From: Streptomyces sp. CB02058
Lineage (GTDB): Bacteria > Actinomycetota > Actinomycetes > Streptomycetales > Streptomycetaceae
Assembly: GCF_001905505.1 (NCBI RefSeq)
Contig: NZ_LIPG01000001.1
Span: forward strand, 558,001-622,000
DNA length: 64,000 nt
Reading direction: 5' to 3'
In this document: positions 46,667 through 55,848 of the stretch, piece after piece
Layout of the letters: the number at the start of each line of letters is the position of its first letter
Position numbering within the stretch: position 1 is the first letter of the stretch
Made by a program: the position numbers and the translations under genes
The notes under the pieces: generated by a model
The model's database searches: none
What the model was told of the DNA's origin: nothing
Seen by the model: only the letters and a program-made list of their open reading frames with translations

Positions 46667-47365
46667 CTACTGAGGGTCATATGCCACCGGGCGGAACGGG
46701 TCGGGCGTCCGGCCCGCCTCCGTCACCAGCTCGATGATGCGGCCCCGGGCGAGTCGTCGCATCTCCTCCGCGGTCAGGGAACGCTCCTCGTCCGGCTCGT
46801 GCGTGAGCCGGGTGCGGATGGCGGCCAGCACCTGGTCGACGTGGAGCGAGGGCCGCATCCCGTCGAGGCAGATCACGAAGACATGGCCGAAGCGGCTCTC
46901 GTACGCGGCGTGGGCGGCGCGCAGCGCCAGATGGGCCGCGCGCGGCGCGTCGTGGTGCAGGCAGGGCGCGCTCTCCGAGGCGAGCGCCTCGGAGATGTCC
47001 GGGGGCGCCATGTCGTAACCCGCCTCGTCGGAGGCCGCGAGCAGGGTGTCCAGGTCCGGGTAGGGGCGGTGGGCCGCCAGCCGCAGCGCCCAGCGGCGGC
47101 TGCCGCAGCACTCCAGCAGGGCGGCCTCGGCGAGCTCCCGCGGCCAGGCGTTGAAGCGGGCCAGCCCGCTCGAGTGGGCACTCCCGCGCGTACTCACCGA
47201 CACTGGTTCCGGAACGGGGGCCTCCACCGGGGCTTCCACCGGGTCCGGGGCGGGGCCCCGGCTCTGCACGGGTACGGCCGTCCGCCCGGCCTGCTGCGGT
47301 GGTTCCGGCAGGCCTGCGTGGGACTCGCTGGACCTGGACAGCGGGACTCCTCGGATGAATGACAT
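46667..47365 (-). CDS. UraD-like (OHCU decarboxylase family) protein, catalytic His missing
   Basis: 232 residues. An N-terminal Pro/Val/Ser-rich tail of about 65 residues precedes a domain with family signatures: ARFNAWPRELAEAALLECCGSRRWALRLAAHRPYPDLDTLLAASDE and YESRFGHVFVICLDG. The active enzyme has HPRIG and an EQ-type Glu between these; here the segment is shortened to ISEALASESAPCLHHDAPRAAHL and lacks both. It is therefore doubtful as 2-oxo-4-hydroxy-4-carboxy-5-ureidoimidazoline decarboxylase. No urate or allantoin genes are near. ATG 47365 opens MSFIRGVPLSR. Confidence 0.75.
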   Translation of the reverse strand: MSFIRGVPLSRSSESHAGLPEPPQQAGRTAVPVQSRGPAPDPVEAPVEAPVPEPVSVSTRGSAHSSGLARFNAWPRELAEAALLECCGSRRWALRLAAHRPYPDLDTLLAASDEAGYDMAPPDISEALASESAPCLHHDAPRAAHLALRAAHAAYESRFGHVFVICLDGMRPSLHVDQVLAAIRTRLTHEPDEERSLTAEEMRRLARGRIIELVTEAGRTPDPFRPVAYDPQ

Positions 47366-47611
47366 CTGTGACCCTGGAGAGGGGCCGGAGAGCGACGAGG
47401 TTGCGTGGGGGAGAGAAGTGAGGGTTGGTTCGTGTGTGCCTCGTGTACGCGGCCACGCTAGCGAGACCGCGTGGCGCCTAACCGAATGATGCGAGAAATT
47501 CACCCGGACGGGAGAGTTTCGGAACGCTTGATGGACGTACCGGTGGGGGAAATGCCCGGCTTTCTCGTCTTCTTTGACCTGTTCTTCCCCCGATCCGGAG
47601 GTTTCTGACCG

Positions 47612-49204
47612 ATGTCGCCCTCACGTGGATCCCTGGTCGCCGGCGCGGCCGTCGCGGCGGCCGCCGCCGTCACCCTCACCGTCGTGGTCTGGCCCGACGG
47701 TTCCGGCTCCGGGACACAGAACGGGCCGGCCTCCTCCGCCACCACCGCCGAGCCCTCGCCCACCCGGAGCTACCCGCTCTCCACGACGCCGCGGACGATA
47801 CCCGCGGTGCGCGCGCACACCGCCGCCCGCGGTCCGGGCTGGAAACCGGCCAAGGACAGCACGGTCGTCGCGGCCGACGCCGGGCTCGCCGACGAGGCGA
47901 AGCTGCTCGCCAAGGAGCTGAAGATCGACTACCGGGGCGAGAAGTCCCCGCGCTCCGGCGACGTCGAGCTGGCGCTCGCCACCTCGGCGAAGGGCGACCC
48001 GGAGTCGTACACGCTGGAGACCGCGGACAACACGGTCACGATCAGCGGTCCCGCCCAGGCCGGCGTCTTCTACGGGACCCGCACCCTCAAGCAGTCCCTG
48101 AACGCCGACGGCACCATGCCCGAGGGCACCGTGCGCGACACCCCCGACCGGCCGCAGCGAGGGCTCAACCTCGACATCGCGCGCAAGCACTACAGCGCGG
48201 AGTGGATCGAGGCACGGCTGCGCGAGATGGCCGACCTCAAGCTCAACCAGCTCGGCCTGCACTTCTCCGACGACCAGGCCTTCCGGATCGAGTCCGACTC
48301 GCACCCCGAGGTCGTCTCCGAGGAGCACCTCACCAAGGCCGAGGTCCGCCGGATCGTGAAGCTCGCCCAGAGCCTGCACATCACGATCGTCGGCGAGATC
48401 GACTCACCCGGACACCTCGGTGCCGTTCTGCGCGCCCACCCCGACCTCCAGCTGCGCAACACCCAGGGCGTCGCCCGGCAGGGCGCCATCGACATCTCCG
48501 AGCCGGGGGCGGCGAAGATCGTCGACGACCTGCTGAAGGAGTACGCCGAGCTCTTCCCCGGCGACTGGTTCCACGTCGGCGCGGACGAGTACCAGGCCCT
48601 CACGGTGAGCGATCCGGCCGCCTCCTACCCGCAGCTCGCCGCCGCCGCGCGGAAGGAGTACGGCGCCGACGCCACCGTCCAGGACCTGGCGGAGGGCTGG
48701 CTGAACGACCGCGCCGCGGTCATCCGTGACGCGGAGAAGATCCCCAAGGCGTGGAACGACGGCTTCTTCAGCGGCGGCACGGTCACCGCGCACAAGGGCA
48801 TCGAGGTCGAGTACTGGACGGGCAAGGAGATCGGCGCCCGGCCGCCCCAGGAGTACCTCGCCGAGGGCCGCGACGTGGTCAACCTCAACGACGAGTTCCT
48901 CTACTACGTGCTGGGCGAGCCCAACGACTTCACGTACCCGACGGGCAAGCGGATCTACGAGCAGTGGACGCCGTTCGTCCTGCGCGGCACCGAGCCCGTG
49001 GCCGCGCGCTGGTCGAAGCAGATCCTGGGCGGCCGGTTCGCGGTCTGGGGCGACTTCCCCAACGCGCAGACCCAGGCGCAGGTGGCCGCCGGCATCCGGA
49101 TGCCGCTCAACGCGGTCTCCCAGAAGCTGTGGGACCCAGGTGAGCCCGAGCTGAGCTGGGCCGAATTCAAGACGCTGGCCGACGAGGTCGACTCGTCGGA
49201 CTGA
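47612..49204 (+). CDS. Secreted beta-N-acetylhexosaminidase (GH20)
   Basis: 530 residues. N-terminal signal helix (GSLVAGAAVAAAAAVTLTVVVWP), then a GH20b-like N-domain, then the catalytic barrel with RGLNLDIARKHYSAEWI, GEIDSPGHLGAVLRAHP and HVGADEYQ, where Asp325-Glu326 are the catalytic pair of substrate-assisted hydrolysis. It removes terminal GlcNAc from chitin oligomers or cell-wall fragments outside the cell. ATG 47612 with GGAGG 10 nt upstream. Monocistronic by spacing. Confidence 0.95.
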   Translation: MSPSRGSLVAGAAVAAAAAVTLTVVVWPDGSGSGTQNGPASSATTAEPSPTRSYPLSTTPRTIPAVRAHTAARGPGWKPAKDSTVVAADAGLADEAKLLAKELKIDYRGEKSPRSGDVELALATSAKGDPESYTLETADNTVTISGPAQAGVFYGTRTLKQSLNADGTMPEGTVRDTPDRPQRGLNLDIARKHYSAEWIEARLREMADLKLNQLGLHFSDDQAFRIESDSHPEVVSEEHLTKAEVRRIVKLAQSLHITIVGEIDSPGHLGAVLRAHPDLQLRNTQGVARQGAIDISEPGAAKIVDDLLKEYAELFPGDWFHVGADEYQALTVSDPAASYPQLAAAARKEYGADATVQDLAEGWLNDRAAVIRDAEKIPKAWNDGFFSGGTVTAHKGIEVEYWTGKEIGARPPQEYLAEGRDVVNLNDEFLYYVLGEPNDFTYPTGKRIYEQWTPFVLRGTEPVAARWSKQILGGRFAVWGDFPNAQTQAQVAAGIRMPLNAVSQKLWDPGEPELSWAEFKTLADEVDSSD

Positions 49205-49307
49205 GTCACAACCCCGTGGACACCGCCCGCGGGGAAGAGTACGTTCCGCGAGCCGCGCGCCCTGGGGAGGGGCGCGCGGCTCACACGTTCGCGAAGAGCT
49301 GGACCCT

Positions 49308-49316
49308 GGGGGGGGG
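49308..49316. repeat. G9 homopolymer in intergenic sequence
   Basis: Nine consecutive G in the 285-nt gap after the hexosaminidase gene. No supported gene spans it. Confidence 0.8.
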
Positions 49317-49434
49317 CTGCTCGGCAGGGCGACGGTCGCGCTGCTCGCGAGCGCGCCGCCCTCGGCGTGACCCCGCTCTCCGTGCCGTCGCCCACCGGCC
49401 AGGCCCCCGTCTGAGTTGACCCGTTTTCGCGCTT

Positions 49435-49479
49435 CCCCGTGGTGCCGGGCGGGAAGAATGGCAGCCCGGCACCACGGGG
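49435..49479 (+). repeat. Perfect 16-bp hairpin abutting a ribosome site
   Basis: CCCCGTGGTGCCGGGC (49435-49450) pairs with 49464-49479 around a 13-nt loop. The right arm ends in GGGG, which runs into the GGGGGGAG ribosome site of the gene at 49490. It may end transcription from upstream or fold in the leader and mask translation start. Confidence 0.85.
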
Positions 49480-49489
49480 GGAGCGAGAC

Positions 49490-49996
49490 GTGGGTTTCTG
49501 GGGCTGCTATCTGGTGGGCCGCAGCGGTGAGCCGCTCATCGGCCACCCCGCCCTGCGGGACGCGCGCGAGCGGCTGACGCTGCGGGAGTACCGCGCGGAC
49601 GGCTGGCAGGTCTGGTCCCACCCCACCGATCCCTCGCCGGGCAGCATGGCCGCGCTCGCCGACGCCGCGGGGGCGCCGGTCCTCTTCGGGTTCGTCATGG
49701 ACGGCGTCTGCGTGGCGGTGGAGGCGGCGGCGCCGTACAGCGGAGCCTGGTACGCCTGTCTGGGCCGGGCACCGATGGCCGCGCGTCTCGACCGGGACGG
49801 CACGACGATCGAGGACTACTTCCTGCAGCCCGAGGACGCCGCCGCGCGAGCCGTCCGGTGGGCGGCGGAATCCGGCCGCGGTGTCCTCGAAGGGCCCTTG
49901 CTCGAACTCCTGCGCATCGAGCATCCCGAGTGCTCCGGTGAGGAACTTTTCTTCGCATTTCTGGACCGTCTGGGCATCGACAGGTTGTCCGGCTGA
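49490..49996 (+). CDS. Uncharacterised 168-residue protein
   Basis: Opens VGFWGCYLVGRSGEPLIGHPAL. No signal peptide, membrane segment or catalytic motif is seen. It is acidic and Trp-rich (WGCYL, DGWQVWSHP, SGAWYACLG), and reads like a small soluble alpha/beta protein of the kind common and uncharacterised in Streptomyces. GTG 49490 has a strong GGGGGGAG site. The next gene starts 116 nt later on the same strand. Confidence 0.75.
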   Translation: MGFWGCYLVGRSGEPLIGHPALRDARERLTLREYRADGWQVWSHPTDPSPGSMAALADAAGAPVLFGFVMDGVCVAVEAAAPYSGAWYACLGRAPMAARLDRDGTTIEDYFLQPEDAAARAVRWAAESGRGVLEGPLLELLRIEHPECSGEELFFAFLDRLGIDRLSG

Positions 49997-50112
49997 GTCC
50001 CGTAGTGATCCTCCGTGTCGTAAGAGTGACGCTTTTCAGCCATCCGGCGCTGTATGCGGTAGCGGGCAGCGCTGCGCTCCCGTGGGCCGATGGACGGATG
50101 GGGGAGGTGCCG

Positions 50113-50715
50113 GTGAGTCTGCTGGAGCTGATCGCGGATGCCGACGAGCGAGGGCTGGCGGCGAGTGGACTCGCCTGCCTGGACCGCTGTCTTCCGCCGA
50201 CGGAGGACGGGAGCGATCCGGAGCCGCTGCGCCCGCTCTGGGCGAGCTGCGAGACCGGGGCGGAGTGGGCCGGCCGGCTCGACGCCGTGCACGCGGAGCT
50301 GGAGCGGGCCGGGGCCGGCGGGGCGGTGACCGGTGGGACGACGGTCCGCGTCGTCGCCCTGCTCGGCGCGGCGCCCCGGGGCTTCGAGGCCGGGCCGCTG
50401 CGCGCCTGGGCCGACGCCTGTTCGCTCCTCGCGCTGGACATCCACGGACGGTTCGACTTCCCGTCGGCGACGGACGCGGAGGCGCTGAACCGCTGCCGGG
50501 AGGGCGGGGCGGCCGACGGCGGCCCGCTCGTCATGGGCGAACTCCGCCGCCAGGCCGAGATCCTGGAGATCCTCGCCGGGACGGCGGAGACGGCCGGCGG
50601 CGGCGCGTCCGGCCTGCGCCGGGTCCTGGACCTCTCGGTCGAGGGGCGGCGGGTGCTGCGCGCGGTGATGTCCCGCCATGCTCGCGGCCGGGCCCGTCCG
50701 GGCGGCGCGTCCTGA
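50113..50715 (+). CDS. Uncharacterised 200-residue protein
   Basis: Opens VSLLELIADADERGLAASGLACLDRCLPP. Mostly helical by composition and contains WADACSLLALDIHGRFDFPSATDAEALNR. No known domain recognised. GTG 50113 is chosen because GGGGGAGG lies 5 nt upstream; ATG 50098 would place that site inside the gene. Precedes the sigma gene by 271 nt on the same strand. Confidence 0.7.
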   Translation: MSLLELIADADERGLAASGLACLDRCLPPTEDGSDPEPLRPLWASCETGAEWAGRLDAVHAELERAGAGGAVTGGTTVRVVALLGAAPRGFEAGPLRAWADACSLLALDIHGRFDFPSATDAEALNRCREGGAADGGPLVMGELRRQAEILEILAGTAETAGGGASGLRRVLDLSVEGRRVLRAVMSRHARGRARPGGAS

Positions 50716-50986
50716 CACGGCGTCATGGGGGTGGGGGACGACGACCGGGGCCGCCACCCCCCACAGGAGAGGCCCCGGCCGTCTTCCACGGGGCCGCGTA
50801 GCGACCCCGTACTCATCTCAGCGCCACGGGTGCGTTTTCTGTCACACCGCACTGCGTCAGGAGACAGTTGCGGGTTGTACAAGTCATGGACGGGGAACCG
50901 TCCGACCACGTAGCGTGCTGAGTCGCGCAGGGTGGCGCAGCAGCGGTGACCAGCTGCGATTCGGATCAGCAGGGCGGGTTGAGGGA

Positions 50987-51670
50987 GTGCTGGGGGACGA
51001 CGCGGAGCTGACCGCCGCGGTGCTCGCGGCACAGGACGGGGACGAGGACGCCTTCCGGACTGTGTACCGCGCCGTGCACCCGCGGCTGCTGGGCTACATA
51101 CGGACGCTGGTCGGTGAGGCGGACGCCGAGGACGTGGCGTCCGAGTCCTGGCTCCAGATAGCGCGTGACCTCGACCGGTTCAGCGGGGACGCGGACCGCT
51201 TCCGGGGCTGGGCGGCCCGGATAGCGCGCAACCGCTCGCTGGATCACATACGGATGCGGGGCAGGCGCCCCGCGATCGGCGGTGACGAGAGCGAACTGGC
51301 GGGCGAGGCCGCCGAGTCCGACACGGCGGGCGAGGCGCTGGAGTCGCTGGCGACGGGACGCGCCCTGTCGCTGATCGCGCAGCTGCCGCAGGACCAGGCG
51401 GAGGCGGTCGTGCTCCGCGTCGTCATCGGGCTGGACGCCAAGAGCGCTGCCCGTACGCTGGGCAAGCGCCCCGGCGCCGTGCGCACCGCCGCCCATCGGG
51501 GTCTGAAGCGGCTCGCGGAGCTGGTCGGCGCGGACCCCGGCCCGGACGACGAGATTCCGGCGGTGGCCAAGGAACTCGGTGCCGTACCCGCGCAGCGCCC
51601 CGGACGCCAGGGCTCCACGGCGCCCGCCGGTGTGACGCATTCGCGTCCGTGGACGCAGAAGGACATGTGA
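50987..51670 (+). CDS. ECF-type RNA polymerase sigma factor
   Basis: 227 residues. Region 2 is VYRAVHPRLLGYIRTLVGEADAEDVASESWLQIARDLDRF with RGWAARIARNRSLDHIR. Region 4 is LPQDQAEAVVLRVVIGLDAKSAARTLGKRPGAVRTAAHRGLKRL. A Pro/Gly tail follows. GTG 50987 is the best start. The stop overlaps the next ATG by one base (TGATG), so the sigma factor and the downstream membrane protein are translationally coupled, the usual sigma/anti-sigma layout. Confidence 0.9.
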   Translation: MLGDDAELTAAVLAAQDGDEDAFRTVYRAVHPRLLGYIRTLVGEADAEDVASESWLQIARDLDRFSGDADRFRGWAARIARNRSLDHIRMRGRRPAIGGDESELAGEAAESDTAGEALESLATGRALSLIAQLPQDQAEAVVLRVVIGLDAKSAARTLGKRPGAVRTAAHRGLKRLAELVGADPGPDDEIPAVAKELGAVPAQRPGRQGSTAPAGVTHSRPWTQKDM

Positions 51671-52740
51671 TGGCCGACGAGCAGCACGAGTGGCTTGACG
51701 CGGACGCCGCGGAGAAGTTGCTCCGCGGCGATGCCGTCGAACCCGTCGGTGATCATGCGAGAGCCGAGGCCAGGCTGCTGGAGTCGGCGCTGAGAGCGCT
51801 CCGGACCCCCGTCCCTCCGGGTACCGGACCGAGCGGCGAGGACCTCGCGCTGGCCGCCTTCCGTGAGGCGCGCCCCGGCGGCGGACGTGCCGCTGCGGCC
51901 GGTGCCGCCCGGCCCGCCGACCATCAGGACGCCCTGCACACCGTACGGATCGGTGAAGCGCCCCGGGTGCCGCGGAGGCGCTCCCGCTGGACCCGGCCCA
52001 TGCGTTACGGCCTCGCGGTCTCGCTCGCCGGATGCGCGCTCGGCGGGGTGGCGGTCGCCGGGGGCACGGGCATGCTCCCCGTTCCGTTCGGGGGCCACGG
52101 CACTCCGGTTCCGGCCTCCTCCGTCTCGGCCGCGGCATCTCCCGAGGAGCTGGGGGCCGAGGTGCCCGACGCCGGCCCGCCCTCGGCGCCGCCCGCCCCG
52201 ACGCCCCCGGCTTCCAGCCCTCCCGCCACCCCGGACCCGTCCGGCGATCCGGCCGCCGAGCCGGACGGTGACGTGCGGGGCGAGCGGGACGGCGGCGGCG
52301 CCCAGGGCCAGGAGGACGGCGGCCGGGACAGCGGCACCGCCGGTGGCGGCACGAAGGACGGCGCGGACGGGCAACTGCCCGGGGAATCCGCGGCCGATGT
52401 GTACAAGAAGTCCGTCCAGGCCTGCCGCGCCCATCGCGACGGCACCCTGAGCAGGAGCGAGAAGCGCCGCCTGCTCGAACTGGCCGGCGGCGAGCGCAAC
52501 CTGGACCGCTTCTGCGACCGCGTCCTCGCCGCCGAGGACGACCGGGGCGAGGAGAACGGCGGCTCCGGCGACGGCGACGGCAAGGGCGGGGACAAGGACT
52601 CCGACGGGAACGGCTCGCTCCCCTCGATCACCTTCCGCACGGAGTCCCCCGACGGCTCGCAGGAGTCCGGCACCGGCGCGCCGCCGACGACGGGTTCCTC
52701 CGTGAGCCCCTCGGCGCAGCTGTCCTCCACGACGCGCTGA
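51670..52740 (+). CDS. Probable membrane anti-sigma factor with extracellular tail
   Basis: 356 residues. A cytoplasmic N-terminal part of about 115 residues (WLDADAAEKLLRGD, ALRALRTP) is followed by one helix (YGLAVSLAGCALGGVAVAG) and a long Pro/Ala/Gly/Asp-rich exported segment. Inside that segment a compact helical module stands out (ADVYKKSVQACRAHRDGTLSRSEKRRLLELAGG, then RFCDRVLAAED). No ZAS His/Cys zinc motif is seen. Role as anti-sigma is inferred from coupling with the sigma gene and topology. Confidence 0.75.
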   Translation: MADEQHEWLDADAAEKLLRGDAVEPVGDHARAEARLLESALRALRTPVPPGTGPSGEDLALAAFREARPGGGRAAAAGAARPADHQDALHTVRIGEAPRVPRRRSRWTRPMRYGLAVSLAGCALGGVAVAGGTGMLPVPFGGHGTPVPASSVSAAASPEELGAEVPDAGPPSAPPAPTPPASSPPATPDPSGDPAAEPDGDVRGERDGGGAQGQEDGGRDSGTAGGGTKDGADGQLPGESAADVYKKSVQACRAHRDGTLSRSEKRRLLELAGGERNLDRFCDRVLAAEDDRGEENGGSGDGDGKGGDKDSDGNGSLPSITFRTESPDGSQESGTGAPPTTGSSVSPSAQLSSTTR

Positions 52741-52929
52741 CCCGTTGTCTTCTGTAACGCGCTGACCTGCACGAATGCGGCAGCTGTAACGTTCTTCGGC
52801 GGTCCGGCGCAGTACTGAGTGCCGACTGGTCATCGGCCGCGCATATGAGCCGGGGTTCCCCCCGTACCTTCGGCTCAGCGCACCAGGCGCGGGCGGGACA
52901 CGTTCCCCCGGTCCCGTCCGCGCCCCTCA

Positions 52930-53808
52930 CTACGAGTAGACGACGACCTTGTCGCCCTTCCTCACCTGGGCGTAGAGAGCGGCGATCTTCGCCTCGTCCC
53001 TCACGTTCACGCAGCCGTGCGAGGCGCCGCTGTAGCCCCGGGCCGCGAAGTCCGACGAGTAGTGCACCGCCTGGCCGCCGCTGAAGAACATGGCGTACGG
53101 CATGGGGGAGTCGTAGAGCGTGGAGACGTGGTGGCGGGACTTCCAGTACACCGAGAAGGTGCCCTCGCGGGTGGGTGTGTACTGCGAGCCGAACCGCACG
53201 TCCATGGACGAGACGACCCGGCCGTCGATCATCCAGGACAGCGTGCGGCTGTTCTTGCTGATGCACAGAACCCGGCCGGTCATGCAGCGGGCGTCGGGCT
53301 TCGCGGCGGGCCGTGACGTCGGAGGGTCGAGCTCCTTCGCCGTCGGCTTCCGTGTCATCGCGAGCAGCCGCTCCCACGTCACCGTGTCCGTCCTGCCGGT
53401 GCGGGCCAGGCCGCGCTTGCCCTGGAAGGACCGCACGGAGGCGGCGGTGGTGGTGCCGTAGTACCCCGTGGGGCTGCGGTCGAAGTGGCCGATCTGGCGC
53501 AGCCGGGCCTGGAGTTCCTTCACACGCTTGCTCCGGTCACCCGTGGACATCAGGGTCCTGGGTTCCGGGGAGGGGCGCGCGCTCGGTGTCCTGGAGGGCG
53601 TCGCCGAGGGGCTCGCCTGTCCGCCGCCCGGCTTGGCGTCGTCCGTGGGGCTCGCTCCCGGCTTCGTCGCGGTGGTCGTGGGCTCCGCCGCGCCCACCGT
53701 CTCCACCTTGCAGCCCGCCGTCAGCACGGTCAGTGCGAGCACGCCGACAGCCGCCACGGCCGCCGTACGCACTCTTCGCGCGTGGCTGTTCTCCCGTACG
53801 AGTCTCAT
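52930..53808 (-). CDS. L,D-transpeptidase lipoprotein
   Basis: 292 residues. Signal peptide with lipobox LTAGC, then a Thr/Pro/Ser linker, a peptidoglycan-binding domain (KRVKELQARLRQIGHFDRSPTGYYGTTTAASVRSFQ) and a YkuD catalytic domain with HYSSDF and SGASHGCVNVRD (His264, catalytic Cys266). Forms 3-3 crosslinks in peptidoglycan outside the membrane. ATG 53808 with GGGGGCAGAGG upstream. Divergent from the mutase gene. Confidence 0.93.
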   Translation of the reverse strand: MRLVRENSHARRVRTAAVAAVGVLALTVLTAGCKVETVGAAEPTTTATKPGASPTDDAKPGGGQASPSATPSRTPSARPSPEPRTLMSTGDRSKRVKELQARLRQIGHFDRSPTGYYGTTTAASVRSFQGKRGLARTGRTDTVTWERLLAMTRKPTAKELDPPTSRPAAKPDARCMTGRVLCISKNSRTLSWMIDGRVVSSMDVRFGSQYTPTREGTFSVYWKSRHHVSTLYDSPMPYAMFFSGGQAVHYSSDFAARGYSGASHGCVNVRDEAKIAALYAQVRKGDKVVVYS

Positions 53809-54060
53809 CCTCTGCCCCCTGGCTCGCCCGTCGCGGCCCCGGTCACGCGGACCGTCGTGTGGCACGGATATCTCATGGGACGGATTCCCGGCCTGCCCGG
53901 TTGCGGATTCCTGAGCATGATGGGGATGCGTGCGCACAGACCCCGGCGCGCAGGCTGTGAGCAAGCTCCCAGCGGAGGGCGCCCGCAGGCCGGGGCGTCG
54001 CCGCTAGAGTCCGTCGCGAGATTTGTTACCGATAAGTAGCTTGAGCGGGAGGCACAGCAC

Positions 54061-55641
54061 ATGACGCGTGAGTCCGAGTCAGGACTGCCCATCGAGCCGG
54101 TGTACGGGCCGGAGGCGCTCGACGGCTGGCGGGCCGAGGAGAAGCTCGGCGCCCCGGGCGCCTTTCCCTTCACGCGTGGTGTCTACCCCACGATGTACAC
54201 GGGCAGGCCCTGGACGATGCGGCAGTACGCCGGATTCGGCACCGCCACCGAGTCCAACGCCCGCTACAAGCAGCTGATCGCCAACGGCACGGCGGGCCTC
54301 TCCGTCGCGTTCGACCTGCCGACCCAGATGGGCCACGACTCGGACGCGCCGATCGCCTCGGGCGAGGTCGGCAAGGTCGGCGTGGCGATCGACTCGATCG
54401 ACGACATGCGCGTCCTGTTCGGCGGGATCCCGCTGGACGAGGTCTCCACCTCGATGACCATCAACGCCCCCGCCTCGCTGCTGCTCCTGCTCTACCAGCT
54501 CGTCGCGGAGGAGCAGGGCGTGCCGGCCGGCCGGCTGACGGGCACGATCCAGAACGACGTGCTCAAGGAGTACATCGCCCGGGGCACGTACATCTTCCCG
54601 CCGAAGCCCTCGCTGCGGCTGATCGCCGACATCTTCAAGTACTGCCGGGCCGAGATCCCGAAGTGGAACACCATCTCGATCTCGGGCTACCACATGGCCG
54701 AGGCCGGAGCCACGCCCGCGCAGGAGATCGCCTTCACCCTCGCGGACGGCATCGAGTACGTCCGTACCGCCGTGGCCGCGGGCATGGACGTGGACGACTT
54801 CGCGCCGCGGCTCTCCTTCTTCTTCGTCGCCCGTACGACGATCCTCGAGGAGGTCGCCAAGTTCCGTGCCGCGCGCCGGATCTGGGCCCGGGTGATGAAG
54901 GAGGAGTTCGGCGCGGAGAACCCCAAGTCGCTGATGCTGCGCTTCCACACGCAGACCGCGGGCGTCCAGCTCACCGCCCAGCAGCCCGAGGTCAACCTCG
55001 TCCGGGTCGCCGTGCAGGGCCTGGGCGCGGTGCTCGGCGGCACGCAGTCGCTGCACACCAACTCCTTCGACGAGGCGATCGCCCTGCCGACGGACAAGTC
55101 GGCCCGGCTCGCCCTGCGCACCCAGCAGGTCCTGGCGTACGAGACGGACGTGACGGCGACCGTGGACCCGTTCGCGGGCAGTTACGTCGTCGAGAGCATG
55201 ACCGACGACGTCGAGGCCGCGGCCCTGGAGCTGATGCGGAAGGTCGAGGACATGGGGGGCGCGGTCGAGGCCATCGAACGCGGCTTCCAGAAGGGGGAGA
55301 TCGAGCGCAGCGCGTACCGGGTCGCCCAGGAGACGGACAGCGGCGAGCGCGTGGTCGTCGGCGTGAACCGCTTCCGCCTCGACGAGGAGGAGCCGTACGA
55401 GCCGCTCCGTGTCGACCCCGCGATCGAGGCCCAGCAGGCGGCCCGGTTGGCGAAGCTCCGCGCGGAGCGCGACCAGGGGGCGGTGGACGCGGCGCTCGCG
55501 GAGCTCAAGAAGGCGGCGGAGGGCACGGACAACGTGCTGTACCCGATGAAGGACGCGCTCAGGGCGCGGGCCACGGTGGGCGAGGTCTGCGACGCGCTGC
55601 GGGAGGTCTGGGGGGCGTACGTCCCGACGGACGCGTTCTGA
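54061..55641 (+). CDS. Methylmalonyl-CoA mutase-type catalytic subunit without B12 domain
   Basis: 526 residues: the TIM-barrel half of an adenosylcobalamin mutase, ending before any B12-binding domain. Using a constant offset of 33, Tyr56 ([11 protein letters not shown]), Arg174 (KEYIARG) and His211 (SGYHM) match Tyr89, Arg207 and His244 of P. shermanii methylmalonyl-CoA mutase. The Tyr/Arg pair binds the substrate carboxylate; isobutyryl-CoA mutases have Phe/Gln there. It needs a separate B12 subunit, and the product of the gene at 1201 is the obvious candidate in this window. ATG 54061 with GGGAGG upstream. Confidence 0.92.
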   Translation: MTRESESGLPIEPVYGPEALDGWRAEEKLGAPGAFPFTRGVYPTMYTGRPWTMRQYAGFGTATESNARYKQLIANGTAGLSVAFDLPTQMGHDSDAPIASGEVGKVGVAIDSIDDMRVLFGGIPLDEVSTSMTINAPASLLLLLYQLVAEEQGVPAGRLTGTIQNDVLKEYIARGTYIFPPKPSLRLIADIFKYCRAEIPKWNTISISGYHMAEAGATPAQEIAFTLADGIEYVRTAVAAGMDVDDFAPRLSFFFVARTTILEEVAKFRAARRIWARVMKEEFGAENPKSLMLRFHTQTAGVQLTAQQPEVNLVRVAVQGLGAVLGGTQSLHTNSFDEAIALPTDKSARLALRTQQVLAYETDVTATVDPFAGSYVVESMTDDVEAAALELMRKVEDMGGAVEAIERGFQKGEIERSAYRVAQETDSGERVVVGVNRFRLDEEEPYEPLRVDPAIEAQQAARLAKLRAERDQGAVDAALAELKKAAEGTDNVLYPMKDALRARATVGEVCDALREVWGAYVPTDAF

Positions 55642-55706
55642 GGCTGCCGCCGTCGCGAGGGGTCTTCCCGGCCGGGCGGACTTCGGACCGGGCGCGTTCC
55701 GGACCG

Positions 55707-55758
55707 GGCGTGCTCGTGTCCGGAGCGCTCCGGGCCAGGCGTGCTCGTGTCCGGAGCG
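55707..55758. repeat. 21-bp direct repeat in intergenic sequence
   Basis: GGCGTGCTCGTGTCCGGAGC plus G occurs at 55707-55727 and 55738-55758 (31-bp period) within a 207-nt gap that also repeats GTTCCGGACC several times. The gap looks like decayed tandem duplications and has no gene. Confidence 0.85.
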
Positions 55759-55815
55759 TTCCGGACCAGCCGGACGGAGGCCCCGGAAGGCCGGCCGCAA
55801 TGCGGACCGGCCGGA

Positions 55816-55845
55816 CGGAGTGTCGCACCCGCGTGCGACACTCCG
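55816..55845 (+). promoter_or_regulatory. Perfect 13-bp palindrome directly before leuE start
   Basis: CGGAGTGTCGCAC (55816-55828) pairs with 55833-55845 around CCGC. Only TTC separates it from ATG 55849, so there is no room for a normal ribosome site. It is either an operator for a leaderless transcript or an RNA hairpin at the start codon. Confidence 0.75.
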
Positions 55846-55848
55846 TTC

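Noticed and set aside
49216..49419. 67-codon frame after the hexosaminidase gene
   Set aside because: No ribosome site, Arg-rich shadow composition and an internal G9 run; perhaps decayed sequence, but not a supportable gene.
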